45,680 nt of DNA from an uncultured Bacteroidales bacterium (GCA_903929315.1 CAIYUC010000229.1:1-45680); one strand, 5' to 3'; counted from the stretch's first letter, positions 26,787 through 35,624 are shown. The notes: generated by a model not told the origin, from the sequence alone. Made by a program: numbers and translations.

Positions 26787-27839
26787 ATGAATAAGCAATT
26801 GGTTTACTTGTTTTTTTTACTATTATTTCCAATTCTTTTCAGTTCCTGTCATCCGGGAGCAAAAGGTAAGGACAAGGATACTAAACGTCCGAATAGCATA
26901 TCCTTTGTAGAGGGGTTTGTTGTGAAACCAACGGTTTTGGATCAGACGGTTATGGTTTCCGGAACCCTGAAATCTTTTGAAGAAACTGTACTGATGCCGG
27001 ATGTGGCAGGTCGTGTAGTAGTGATTAATTTACCGGAAGGTAAATTTGTAAAAAAAGGAACCTTACTGGTAAAATTGTTTGATGATGACCTGAAAGCAGG
27101 TCTTAAAAAACTGCAAACCCAGTTACAAATTGCGGAGCAGACGAAAAAACGACAAAGCGAATTGCTGAAAGTGAGTGGAATAAGTCAATTGGAATATGAC
27201 CAAACGGATTTACAGGTACACTCTATCCTGGATGACATCGAAGTGTTGAAAGCCCAGATAAGCAAGACAGAAATCGTTGCCCCGTTCGACGGTATAATAG
27301 GATTACGGAATGTCAGCGTGGGCGCCCAGGTAACCCCTTCCATAGCGCTTGCCACGATTCGCATGGTCAATGAACTGAAGCTGGATTTCAGTGTACCGGA
27401 AAAATACGGTAAAGAAATCAAGGAAGGTAAGAAAGTTAAATTTACCGTTCAGGGAGATGAAACAAAATATGAAGCAGAAGTGATGGCAAGTGAAGAAGGG
27501 ATCGATGCAAGCACCCGGAATCTCAAAGTCAGGGCTGTTGTGAAAACCAATCAAGCTTCATTGAAACCGGGGGCTTTTGCTAATGTGGAACTGGCATTAA
27601 GCGAAAAGAAAAATGCATTGATGATCCCTACCCAGGCGGTCATTCCTTCGGAACGTGATAAGCAAGTGATCATAGTTAAAAATAGAAAGGCAAAATTTGT
27701 CACTGTGAAAACCGGGGTACGGCAGGCCTCGACCCTGGAAGTATTGGAAGGACTTGAACCCGGAGATACTGTGGTAACAACGGGATTACTTTTTATTAAA
27801 CCGAAAGTCGAAGTGAAATTCTCAAAAGTTGTAAAATAA
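26787..27839 (+). CDS. RND efflux periplasmic adaptor (membrane fusion lipoprotein)
   Basis: A 350-residue lipoprotein adaptor. The signal ends L-F-S-S-C (Cys21), so it is anchored by lipid. The lipoyl halves appear as V-M-V-S-G-T-L-K-S and D-V-A-G-R-V-V-V-I-N-L-P-E-G-K-F-V-K-K-G-T-L-L-V-K-L (about 55-100). The helical hairpin is short (about 100-150), followed by A-P-F-D-G-I-I-G-L-R-N-V-S-V-G-A, a signature of MdtA/AcrA-type adaptors. It links the RND pump encoded 6 nt downstream with the TolC protein of the same operon. Substrates are probably drugs or other toxic compounds. Confidence 0.9.
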   Translation: MNKQLVYLFFLLLFPILFSSCHPGAKGKDKDTKRPNSISFVEGFVVKPTVLDQTVMVSGTLKSFEETVLMPDVAGRVVVINLPEGKFVKKGTLLVKLFDDDLKAGLKKLQTQLQIAEQTKKRQSELLKVSGISQLEYDQTDLQVHSILDDIEVLKAQISKTEIVAPFDGIIGLRNVSVGAQVTPSIALATIRMVNELKLDFSVPEKYGKEIKEGKKVKFTVQGDETKYEAEVMASEEGIDASTRNLKVRAVVKTNQASLKPGAFANVELALSEKKNALMIPTQAVIPSERDKQVIIVKNRKAKFVTVKTGVRQASTLEVLEGLEPGDTVVTTGLLFIKPKVEVKFSKVVK

Positions 27840-27845
27840 TTTTCT

Positions 27846-30800
27846 ATGACCATCTCTGACTTCGCAATAAAACGCCCTGTGGCCTCTATTGTGATGAGCC
27901 TTATCATCGTGCTGTTCGGAATAGTCGGTTATACTTTCCTGGGCATTCGTTTATACCCTGCCATTGACCCTCCTACAATCAATGTCCAGACAAATTATAC
28001 CGGGGCAAATGCCGATATCATTGAATCGCAGGTGACCGAACCGCTGGAAAAAGCGATAAATGGGATTGAAGGTGTCAGATCCATAGCTTCTTCATCATCG
28101 ACCGGGAACAGCAATATTACCGTTGAATTTAATGTAGGTGCAGACCTTGAAAAAGCAGCAAACGATGTTCGGGATAAAACATCACAGGCGTCGCGTAGCC
28201 TGCCACAGGATATCGATGCACCTCCGGTTGTTACCAAAGCAGATGCCAACAGCGACCCGATTATAACACTCGCTATACAAAGCACGACAATGAATGCCCT
28301 TGAACTGAGTGATTATTCCGAAAACGTGTTGCAGGAAAAACTTCAAACCATACCGGGCGTTAGCGCAGTCGGGCTCTATGGACAAAAGAGACCGGCAATG
28401 CGGCTCTGGCTTGACCCGGAGAAAATGGCTGCATACAATATTACGGCAGAAGATGTAAATAATGCACTGCAAAAAGAAAATGTGGATCTGCCGGGGGGAA
28501 AAGTAAGGGGAAACAATACGGAACTCATTGTAAAAACATACGGAAGATTGGTTACGGAAGAGGAATTCAGCAATATCATCATCCGGCAGGCCAATGACCA
28601 GATCATCCGGTTCAGTGATATAGGTGAAGCTATCCTTGGACCCGAGAACATTGAAACCGGGGTAAATATGAACGGTGCAGAAGGTATTACCCTGGTACTG
28701 ATTCCATTGCCAGGGGCGAATGATATTGAGATCGCCAACGAGTTTTATAAACGGTTTGATGATATACAGAAAAATCTTCCGCCGGGACTAAAGCTGACTG
28801 TGGGTTTTGATAAATCTATGTTTGTAAGACAATCCGTGAAGGATGTCGGCGAAACGTTAGCTATCGCTATTTCTTTGGTAGTATTGATTGTTTTCCTGTT
28901 TTTCCGGAATTGGATAATAGCATTACGGCCACTGATAGATATTCCTGTTTCGCTGATCGGCGCCTTTTTTATTATGTATCTTGCCGGGTTTTCCGTAAAT
29001 ATTCTTACACTGCTTGGCATAGTGCTGGCAACCGGGTTGGTCGTCGATGACGGGATCGTTGTAACGGAAAATATCTTCAAAAAGATCGAACTCGGTATGG
29101 ATAAATGGCAGGCAGCCTTTGCAGGAACAAGGGAAATTTTATTTGCCGTTATTTCAACTTCCTTAACACTGGCGATTGTCTTTATCCCGGTGATCTTTTT
29201 ACAGGGTTTTACAGGAAGATTGTTCCGGGAATTCGGTGTTGTCGTGGCAGGAGCCGTGCTGATCTCCGCATTCGTTTCGCTGACCCTTACGCCTGTGCTG
29301 AATGTAAAACTCGGCGGCAGCCTATCCCGGCATTCACGGTTTTCTACGGCAACGGAACCTTTCTTTGTTAACCTGGACAAAGGTTACCGGCGCCTGCTTA
29401 GTTATTTTATGAAACGGAAATTCGCTTCGTTCCTTATCCTGGGAATATGCCTGATCCTGATCTTTGTTTTGGGAAAAACGTTGAAGTCAGAACTGGCGCC
29501 TCTGGAAGATCATAGCATTATCCGTGCGAACCTTACTCTGCCTGAAGGAACGGATTATGATTTTACTGCAAATCTTATTAACCGTATTGTTCAATGTGAA
29601 ATGGACAGTATCCCTGAAGCAAGGCTTGTAGCTGGAAGAATTGCACCGGGAATGGTTGCGACCAATACCAATATAGGTTCTCTTCAGACATTTCTAACCC
29701 AACCCGGTGAACGTAAAGCAACTCAGCAGCAGATCTATGACAAACTTATCAGGTTGTACAAACGGTTTCCGGAAGCAAGAATAATCCCGAACCAGGAACA
29801 AACTATTTCCACTTCACTTTCAGCAGGTTCCCAATTGCCTGTTCAGTTTGTGCTGCAAAACCTGGATTTCAGCAAGCTTGAACAATTTCTCCCTAAATTT
29901 CTTGAGGAAGCCCGCAAAGATTCCGTGTTTAGTAATGTGGATGTCAATCTGAAGTTCAATAAACCGGAGTTAAACCTTACGGTTGACAGGTTAAAAGCTA
30001 CCAATCTTGGTGTGAATGTACTGGATGTATCGAATACGTTGGATTTTGCCCTGACAGGGCGCCGGTATGGTTATTTCCTGAGAAATGAAAAACAGTATTA
30101 TGTGATCGGTCAGGTTGACCGTGATTCACGGAGCGCCCCGGCAGACGTTACTGCGTTATATGTACGAAGTAACAATGGTAATATGATCCAGCTGGATAAC
30201 TTAATAAAGATGGAGGAAAACAGTGAACCACCGACGTTATATCATTATAACCGTTATAAGTCAGCCACTGTTTCCGCTTCGCTGGCTCAGGGAAGAACCT
30301 TGGGAGAAGGGATAGAGGAGATGAAACGTATTGCAAAAAAAGTACTTGACGGTACTTTTCAAACGGCGCTTCTAGGCCCATCAAGGGATTTCGCTGAAAG
30401 CAGCTCGAATACTTCTTTCGCGCTGGTCCTTGCTTTGGTACTGATCTATCTTATTTTAGCGGCTCAATTTGAGAGTTTCCGGGATCCCTTCATTATTATG
30501 CTCACCGTTCCTTTGGCAATAGCCGGCGCCATGCTGACACTTTGGGTTTTTGGACAGACACTGAATATTTTCTCCGAGATCGGAATGATCCTGTTGATTG
30601 GTTTAGTCACGAAGAATGGAATTTTAATCGTGGAATTTGCAAATCAGAAACGTAAAAAAGGACTGAACAAGGATGAAGCGGCATTTGAAGCCGCTGCCGC
30701 ACGGCTTAGACCCATCCTTATGACATCGCTCGCAACGGTTTTCGGGGCACTACCCATTGCCCTTGCACTGGGTGAAGGTGCACACAGCCGTGTACCATTG

Positions 30801-30944
30801 GGAATTGTTGTTGTGGGAGGATTGTTTTTTTCACTGATACTTACTTTGTTTGTTATTCCGTCAATGTATGTTTTAATGGCAAGTAAAAAGGAAAAGCAAA
30901 TAATTATCGATGAGCATGTTGAAGGACAGCTAATAACAAAATGA
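27846..30944 (+). CDS. RND multidrug efflux permease (HAE1/AcrB-like)
   Basis: A 1032-residue inner-membrane proton antiporter with the two-fold RND layout: one N-terminal helix (opening F-A-I-K-R-P-V-A-S-I-V-M-S), a periplasmic domain, six helices, a second periplasmic domain and five helices. The proton-relay aspartates Asp401 and Asp402 are in L-V-V-D-D-G-I-V-V-T-E-N-I. The late motif R-L-R-P-I-L-M-T-S-L-A-T-V-F-G-A-L-P is typical of the HAE1 class. Length matches AcrB (about 1050). It is the second gene of an adaptor-pump-tolC operon and ends 6 nt before the tolC ATG. Confidence 0.95.
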   Translation: MTISDFAIKRPVASIVMSLIIVLFGIVGYTFLGIRLYPAIDPPTINVQTNYTGANADIIESQVTEPLEKAINGIEGVRSIASSSSTGNSNITVEFNVGADLEKAANDVRDKTSQASRSLPQDIDAPPVVTKADANSDPIITLAIQSTTMNALELSDYSENVLQEKLQTIPGVSAVGLYGQKRPAMRLWLDPEKMAAYNITAEDVNNALQKENVDLPGGKVRGNNTELIVKTYGRLVTEEEFSNIIIRQANDQIIRFSDIGEAILGPENIETGVNMNGAEGITLVLIPLPGANDIEIANEFYKRFDDIQKNLPPGLKLTVGFDKSMFVRQSVKDVGETLAIAISLVVLIVFLFFRNWIIALRPLIDIPVSLIGAFFIMYLAGFSVNILTLLGIVLATGLVVDDGIVVTENIFKKIELGMDKWQAAFAGTREILFAVISTSLTLAIVFIPVIFLQGFTGRLFREFGVVVAGAVLISAFVSLTLTPVLNVKLGGSLSRHSRFSTATEPFFVNLDKGYRRLLSYFMKRKFASFLILGICLILIFVLGKTLKSELAPLEDHSIIRANLTLPEGTDYDFTANLINRIVQCEMDSIPEARLVAGRIAPGMVATNTNIGSLQTFLTQPGERKATQQQIYDKLIRLYKRFPEARIIPNQEQTISTSLSAGSQLPVQFVLQNLDFSKLEQFLPKFLEEARKDSVFSNVDVNLKFNKPELNLTVDRLKATNLGVNVLDVSNTLDFALTGRRYGYFLRNEKQYYVIGQVDRDSRSAPADVTALYVRSNNGNMIQLDNLIKMEENSEPPTLYHYNRYKSATVSASLAQGRTLGEGIEEMKRIAKKVLDGTFQTALLGPSRDFAESSSNTSFALVLALVLIYLILAAQFESFRDPFIIMLTVPLAIAGAMLTLWVFGQTLNIFSEIGMILLIGLVTKNGILIVEFANQKRKKGLNKDEAAFEAAAARLRPILMTSLATVFGALPIALALGEGAHSRVPLGIVVVGGLFFSLILTLFVIPSMYVLMASKKEKQIIIDEHVEGQLITK

Positions 30945-30950
30945 ATTTTA

Positions 30951-32250
30951 ATGAAGAAAATTTTTTTTTTCAATTCCGGTTATTTTCCTCTCCTTTTCTT
31001 TTTCTCATGCCCAGAAGCTGCTGAACCCGGATGAAGCCATAAGCATCGCCCTGAAAAATAATTATGATATCCTGGTTGCCCGTACTGCAGCAGATATAGC
31101 TAAAGTAAATAATACTGCCGGGAATGCCGGTATGTTACCAACAGTAGGAATTACAGGTTCCGATATCTACAACATAAATAATGTTAACCAGAATCTTTCA
31201 AATGGAAGCCAGATTACATCCTCCAACGCGGATGCAAATACATTTAATGCGGGTGTTGCCCTTGACTGGACCCTGTTTGATGGAGGAAAGATGTTTATTA
31301 CAAAGAAGAAATTAAATGAAATTGAAGCCTTAGGCGAAGTCCAGTACAAGGATAAAGTGATGCAGACAATGTATGATGTTACCGTTGCTTATTTTAATGT
31401 GGTAAAGCAGAAACAACAGCTCGAATCGTTTAATGAGGTGATCAATTATAACCGTGAAAGGGTAAAAATCCTTCAGGCGAGCTTTAATGCGGGTCTTTCA
31501 CCTAAAACAGATCTTTTACAGGCACAAATCGATTTGAATGTTTACCTGGAAAATTCAATCGACCAGCAAACGGTGATAATTACAACAAAAAGAACCTTGA
31601 ATCAATTAATGAATATGGATACTGATGCGCCTTTTGACGTGGAAGATTCCATTGTCCTCAATTACATCCCGGATAAAAATGAATTGATTAAAAAATTATT
31701 TTCCACCAATACCAGTGTGTTGTCATTGCAGAAGCAGGTAGATATAGCCAGATTAAGCCTGAAAGAATTTAACACCATGCGATTCCCGATAATAAATGTT
31801 TCTGCCGGTTACGATTTTTTGCAGAGTCGTAATTCTGCGGGAACCGTAACATCGAATCGTACCTATGGGCCGCAGTTAGGGGGAACCATTACTATCCCCC
31901 TTTATGAGGCGGGAAACATTAACAGGCAAATTAAATCTGCAAGACTTGGGTTTCAATCTGCCGGGTATGCTTTGGAAAGTATAAAACGGGATGTGAATAC
32001 ACAATTGCAAAATGCATTGACTGAATATGAAAACCAGCAACAATTGTTAAAAATAGAAAGAGATAATACGGCTCTGGTTAAAGAAAACCTGGATATTTCG
32101 ATGCAACGCCTGCGATTGGGCCAAACGACCTCCCTGGAAGTACGACAAGCGCAGGAGAGCTATGAAGATTCCCATACCCGCCTCATCAATTTTGAATATA
32201 ACACCAAAGTTGCCGAGACAAAGCTAAAACAGCTCCTGGCTGCATTATAA
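30951..32250 (+). CDS. TolC-family outer membrane protein with a frameshift in a T10 run
   Basis: The intended product is about 432 residues. From ATG 30951 the reading frame runs through ten T (30961-30970) and then stops early at a TGA near 31030. With nine T the same ATG gives M-K-K-I-F-F-S-I-P-V-I-F-L-S-F-S-F-S-H-A-Q, a proper signal peptide, and continues into L-N-P-D-E-A-I-S-I-A-L-K-N-N-Y and the rest of the TolC family protein. The 372-residue open frame starting at 31132 lacks the signal peptide and first helix. So this is either a phase-variable gene, a gene rescued by slippage on the homopolymer, or a sequencing error. The rest is intact, ending in the second OEP repeat. It is third in the RND operon. 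Confidence 0.82.
30961..30970 (+). repeat. T10 homopolymer that breaks the tolC frame
   Basis: Ten T residues follow ATGAAGAAAA directly. One T fewer, or two more, restores the signal peptide and the downstream tolC frame. Such a run near a 5' end is the classic shape of a slipped-strand switch, but it is also a common site of sequencing error. Confidence 0.8.
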
Positions 32251-32359
32251 CCAGCCGCATTTACTTTCTTCTATATGTATCCTATTCATGGATGTGACCA
32301 ATGGCTGTTTTTTTCTCTATTTTATATTTTCTGAAAATCCGGCGGGATTGAAAATTGAT

Positions 32360-32387
32360 GGTGTACAATTTACACGCCGTCTTTTTA
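32360..32387 (+). terminator. Possible rho-independent terminator of the RND operon
   Basis: GTGTA (32361-32365), a CAATT loop and TACAC (32371-32375), extendable by a G-C pair with a bulge, are followed by CTTTTT at 32381-32386. The stem is short and lies about 110 nt past the tolC stop. Confidence 0.4.
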
Positions 32388-32476
32388 TTTCATAATGCAG
32401 TATATCAGTGCTATATAAAATTATTTCAGGAACAATATTCCGGTTTTCCGTAATAACAAATTAATGGATTTCCGCA

Positions 32477-32508
32477 ATTGACAAGCCCTATGAGAAAAAC
32501 TACCTTAG
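32477..32508 (+). promoter_or_regulatory. Bacteroidota-type promoter of the 141-residue orphan gene
   Basis: ATTG (32477-32480), 20 nt, then TACCTTAG (32501-32508), one base from TAnnTTTG. The gene starts 58 nt downstream. Confidence 0.5.
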
Positions 32509-32566
32509 CGCCCAAATATCGAATGATGAACTAGCGTCATGTTTAATTAAATTCAAGGATAAAGAT

Positions 32567-32992
32567 ATGGAAAAGTCTTCACCCAAAAAATATTTGATGA
32601 AAACGGTTATTGCTATTAAAATCAGAGCCAAAAATGGAAATAATTCGGCTATAAAACGAACAGTAAAATGGTTAAAAGATGAATATTCAGCCACAGAATT
32701 GAAGCCTGAAATAAATGTTGATCCGAATGAGTGCACCATTTTAAGAACGAAAGAAAAACTCATTGGAATTTGTAATCAGAGTAACCGCAACGGAGCTTTT
32801 GAGCACGAAATGCAATTACTTTACGATAGAAATTGTAATATCATAATTTGTACAAGCCGCAACATCTCAAATGCCTTTGACTGTATCGAACACTATCGTG
32901 ATGAAGATTCCTCAAATGATCCTTTCAGGATTTACGAGATATCTGTTTCTACTACCAACCAGGTAAAGAAACTTTTACATGAAATGGTTTAA
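32567..32992 (+). CDS. Hypothetical 141-residue cytoplasmic protein
   Basis: I do not recognise this protein. It has no signal peptide or membrane segment. It is rich in lysine, asparagine and isoleucine, with five cysteines (E-C-T-I, I-G-I-C-N-Q, R-N-C-N-I-I-I-C-T-S and F-D-C-I-E). The central part N-C-N-I-I-I-C-T-S-R-N looks like a buried beta strand followed by a turn, and the pattern could fit a small alpha/beta fold. It stands alone with its own promoter upstream and a terminator-like hairpin downstream, which supports it as a real gene. Codon use is AT-rich. Function unknown. Confidence 0.65.
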   Translation: MEKSSPKKYLMKTVIAIKIRAKNGNNSAIKRTVKWLKDEYSATELKPEINVDPNECTILRTKEKLIGICNQSNRNGAFEHEMQLLYDRNCNIIICTSRNISNAFDCIEHYRDEDSSNDPFRIYEISVSTTNQVKKLLHEMV

Positions 32993-33045
32993 TTGACTCC
33001 TGCTAGAATAAGGCACATACTTTCCTCTGAATTTTAAAACCTCTT

Positions 33046-33081
33046 GACATACCCGTGACAATATGGCGTATGTCTGTTTTT
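33046..33081 (+). terminator. Terminator-like hairpin after the orphan gene
   Basis: GACATAC (33046-33052) and GTATGTC (33068-33074) form a 7-bp stem with a 15-nt loop, followed by TGTTTTT. It lies about 54 nt past the stop codon. Confidence 0.45.
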
Positions 33082-33175
33082 ATCATAATAGGCTTGGTGA
33101 TAACCCTATGCTTTTCAGAATTTAACTGTTTCGATGTATACCCGGTTATTGAAAATTTTTATTATTTATTAGTCG

Positions 33176-33183
33176 TACTTTTG
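33176..33183 (+). promoter_or_regulatory. -7 box (TACTTTTG) upstream of ispG
   Basis: This matches TAnnTTTG about 85 nt before the ispG ATG, with a TTG 24 nt upstream (33149-33151), just outside the usual range. The decamer array lies between this box and the gene, in the transcribed leader. Confidence 0.4.
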
Positions 33184-33192
33184 CCACTCATT

Positions 33193-33235
33193 TAATAACA
33201 ATGAATAACAATGAATAACTATGAATTACCATAAT
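33193..33235. repeat. AATAACAATG decamer array upstream of ispG
   Basis: Three to four 10-bp units AATAACAATG/AATAACTATG/AATTACCATA, the same unit as in the array at 8920-8999. They are followed by TGACTTTGTGACTAAATGACTAATGACC, a TGACTAA-type heptamer stretch that runs into the ispG start codon. Confidence 0.75.
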
Positions 33236-33267
33236 TACCTTAACTCCTCTAATGACTTTGTGACTAA

Positions 33268-34446
33268 ATGACTAATGACCAACCATATTCTCGCTTTAAC
33301 ACCCGTGTCGTAAACATAGGTGGTGTTCCCCTGGGAGGCAATAATCCTGTCCGCGTTCAGTCCATGACCAATACGGATACGTTTGATACGAAGTCAACAG
33401 TTGAACAGGCAATCCGGATGATCGAAAACGGTTGTGAATATGTCAGGATCGCTGTGCCGGGAATGAAAGAAGCTGAAAACCTAAAGGCCATCAAAAAAGA
33501 ATTAAAGGCAAGAGGTTATCAAACGCCACTCATTGCCGATGTTCATTTCAACCCGAAGATTGCTGAGATCGCAGCGACGATCGTTGAGAAAGTGAGGATC
33601 AATCCAGGTAATTGGATCGGTCACGCGTCACGCGTCACGCGTCACGTGTCACGAAATGATGGAAATGAGGAAGCTGTTGAACAAATAAGAAAAAAGCTTA
33701 AACCCATACTGAAAATCTGTAAAGAACATGGTACAGCCATCAGGATTGGTACAAATCATGGCTCCCTCTCTCAGCGAATCTTAAACCGTTATGGTAATAC
33801 TCCAATGGGGATGGTCGAATCAGCATTGGAGTTTGTTAGAATCTGTAATGAATCCGGGTTTCATGACATTGTGCTTTCCATGAAAGCCAGCGATACACGT
33901 TTGATGATCCAGGCAAACCGTTTGCTTGTGGAACGCATGAAGCAGGAAGGAATGAACTATCCTGTTCATCTCGGGGTTACCGAAGCCGGCTCGGGAGAGG
34001 ATGGAAGGATCCGATCGGCAATCGGTATCGGTAGCCTGTTGGCCGATGGCATTGGTGATACGATCCGCGTTTCCATTACGGAAGATCCTGAATATGAGAT
34101 CCCTGTAGCTTACAGCATCCTGCAGGCAACCGGCATCCGCATTACCCGTACCGAATATATCTCTTGTCCATCCTGCGCGAGGACACTCTTTAACATCCAG
34201 GAAACAGTTGAAAAAATAAAACAAAAGACAGGCCACCTTAAAGGACTTAAGATCGCTGTTATGGGTTGCATTGTGAATGGACCCGGAGAAATGGCGGAGG
34301 CACATTATGGTTATGTTGGTGTAGGAAAAGGAAAAGTGATGCTTTATAAAGGACAGGACCTCATTAAAAGGAATGTAGCAGAGACTCAGGCAGTCGAGGA
34401 ATTAGTTAAGCTCATTAAGGAAGGCGGAGATTGGATCGATCCCTGA
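33268..34446 (+). CDS. ispG: 4-hydroxy-3-methylbut-2-enyl diphosphate synthase
   Basis: A 392-residue iron-sulfur enzyme of the MEP isoprenoid pathway, converting MEcPP to HMBPP. The N-terminal TIM barrel shows V-R-V-Q-S-M-T-N-T-D-T, I-A-D-V-H-F-N-P-K-I-A, I-N-P-G-N and G-T-N-H-G-S-L-S-Q-R-I. The [4Fe-4S] domain has C-P-S-C-A-R-T-L-F and M-G-C-I-V-N-G-P-G-E, giving the usual three cysteines. The barrel resembles the long form common in Bacteroidota, plants and Chlamydiae, but the large middle A* domain is missing and the protein has the short length of E. coli IspG. Residues around 119-130 (G-H-A-S-R-V-T-R-H-V-S-R) come from a heptamer array. Single gene. Confidence 0.94.
   Translation: MTNDQPYSRFNTRVVNIGGVPLGGNNPVRVQSMTNTDTFDTKSTVEQAIRMIENGCEYVRIAVPGMKEAENLKAIKKELKARGYQTPLIADVHFNPKIAEIAATIVEKVRINPGNWIGHASRVTRHVSRNDGNEEAVEQIRKKLKPILKICKEHGTAIRIGTNHGSLSQRILNRYGNTPMGMVESALEFVRICNESGFHDIVLSMKASDTRLMIQANRLLVERMKQEGMNYPVHLGVTEAGSGEDGRIRSAIGIGSLLADGIGDTIRVSITEDPEYEIPVAYSILQATGIRITRTEYISCPSCARTLFNIQETVEKIKQKTGHLKGLKIAVMGCIVNGPGEMAEAHYGYVGVGKGKVMLYKGQDLIKRNVAETQAVEELVKLIKEGGDWIDP
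33620..33654. repeat. In-frame GTCACGC heptamer array inside ispG
   Basis: Five 7-bp units (three GTCACGC, then GTCACGT and GTCACGA) lie in the coding sequence after the conserved I-N-P-G-N motif. The unit is present inverted in the intergenic cluster near 1538. Confidence 0.85.
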
Positions 34447-34448
34447 CG

Positions 34449-34556
34449 GACAAGCGGTCAAGCGGGCAGGCGGTCAAGATCGATTACGAATTACGTGGCT
34501 TTTTATTTTTCGCTATTTCGCCATTTCGCTATTTCACCATTTCGCTATTTCACCCG
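34449..34556. repeat. Three short-period arrays between ispG and the DGK-like gene
   Basis: Four 8-bp units of the type GTCAAGCG (34449-34480), two ATTACGA/ATTACGT heptamers (34483-34496) and six 8-bp units TTCGCTAT/TTCACCAT (34509-34556). The stop codon of the minus-strand DGK-like gene (34550-34552) lies in the last octamer. Confidence 0.85.
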
Positions 34557-35503
34557 TTTCCCACAATGACTTTCAAACCCTGGGGTATAATTTCATAAAC
34601 GAATGGGCTATGCCCCAGTGATTCCCCGTCTGCTTCCAGATAGATCCTTTCTGTGGAGCGGATACGGATGGTTTTCCCGCGATAGGTCCTGACGATTGAC
34701 AAATTCACATGCGTTCCGTCATACAATTTTCTTGCATACCGGAGAACTGCAAATTTTGACGTTTTTATGATCAGGGTTGCATCGAGCAATCCATCATCAG
34801 GGATGGCAAATGGAACCTGCATCATTCCTCCTCCGTTATATTTGCAGATCCCCACATTCATAGAAAATATTTCTCCCTTAAACACTTGCTGGCCGTCAAC
34901 ATCGATAACAGCTTCGATGAATTTATATTGGAAAAGACCGGCAAATACAAAAAACAGGTAAGTAAGTGGCCCGCCTTTCCCTTTTTCTTTCATCAGGTTG
35001 GTCTTTTTTGCCACCAGGGCATCGTATCCCATCCCCGCAATATTTATAAAATAACGAATAAGTTGGGTTTCCTTTTTAAAATAGCTGATCTTGCCAACAT
35101 CCTGGAGGAATGTTTTTTCTTTTTTCAGGATTTGAATGGCTTTGGGATAATCGAAGGGGATCCCGAATGTCCGGCACCAGTCATTACCTGTTCCCACCGG
35201 GATCATTCCAACCGAGACTTCCGAAGGAGATACGGTTTTTTGCATATAAATGCCGTTCACAACTTCATTCATCGTTCCATCTCCGCCAACCACGATGATT
35301 TTTCTGTACCCTTTTTTAATAAATTCAGCAGAAAGATGCTTTGCATGGTCGCAATGTTCGGTAAGAACAGAATCGTAAATAAAGCCTTCTGCTTTTAACT
35401 TCCGGTCAATCGCCGGCCAATCCCGGGCGCCTTTTTTAACGCCTGCATTGGGATTGACAATAATCAGCCAAGGATTGGAAGGACTGGAAGCAAGTCCATT
35501 CAT
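34550..35503 (-). CDS. Diacylglycerol kinase/sphingosine kinase family lipid kinase
   Basis: A 317-residue protein from ATG 35503. The N-terminal domain has I-I-V-N-P-N-A-G and the nucleotide-binding G-G-D-G-T-M-N-E-V-V-N-G (73-77 for G-G-D-G-T), followed by P-V-G-T-G-N-D-W-C-R. The C-terminal beta-sandwich has G-G-G-M-M-Q-V-P-F-A-x-P-D-D-G-L-L-D, and ends E-A-D-G-E-S-L-G. These are the hallmarks of the DAGK catalytic family (YegS/DgkB-like), which phosphorylates diacylglycerol or related lipids. The open frame extends 84 residues upstream, but that part is not conserved-looking and covers the promoter of the divergent lipoprotein gene, so 35503 is chosen. The stop lies in an octamer array. 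Confidence 0.9.
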   Translation of the reverse strand: MNGLASSPSNPWLIIVNPNAGVKKGARDWPAIDRKLKAEGFIYDSVLTEHCDHAKHLSAEFIKKGYRKIIVVGGDGTMNEVVNGIYMQKTVSPSEVSVGMIPVGTGNDWCRTFGIPFDYPKAIQILKKEKTFLQDVGKISYFKKETQLIRYFINIAGMGYDALVAKKTNLMKEKGKGGPLTYLFFVFAGLFQYKFIEAVIDVDGQQVFKGEIFSMNVGICKYNGGGMMQVPFAIPDDGLLDATLIIKTSKFAVLRYARKLYDGTHVNLSIVRTYRGKTIRIRSTERIYLEADGESLGHSPFVYEIIPQGLKVIVGNG

Positions 35504-35596
35504 GGACAGGAATATTGTGAAAACTTTGGGCAAGTTAACTATTTTTTGGCAGACCAAAACAAAAGTTGGATAACCGATCCTGAATGATTTTTCCAT

Positions 35597-35604
35597 TAAC
35601 TTTG
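35597..35604 (+). promoter_or_regulatory. -7 box (TAACTTTG) of the lipoprotein gene
   Basis: This matches TAnnTTTG and ends 20 nt before the ATG at 35625. No TTG is present at 17-23 nt upstream. Confidence 0.45.
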
Positions 35605-35624
35605 CCTCTGCAACATTATTCCTC

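Larger units (their letters stand above)
32251..32566. other. AT-rich gap between the RND operon and the orphan gene
   Basis: This 316-bp gap has no supported gene. It holds a terminator-like hairpin at 32360-32387 and a promoter at 32477-32508. Unlike most gaps here it contains no obvious heptamer or octamer array. Confidence 0.6.

Noticed and set aside
28745-29380. Open frame of 211 codons opposite the RND permease gene
   Set aside because: Antisense shadow of a transmembrane coding region, serine/threonine-rich and without features.
31132-32250. TolC protein starting at 31132
   Set aside because: This start lacks the signal peptide and first conserved helix, which are present upstream in the same frame up to the T10 run.
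33044-33073. TTGACA at 33044 as a sigma-70 type -35 box
   Set aside because: No matching -10 at 16-18 nt, Bacteroidota use a different consensus, and the same bases form the stem of a terminator-like hairpin.
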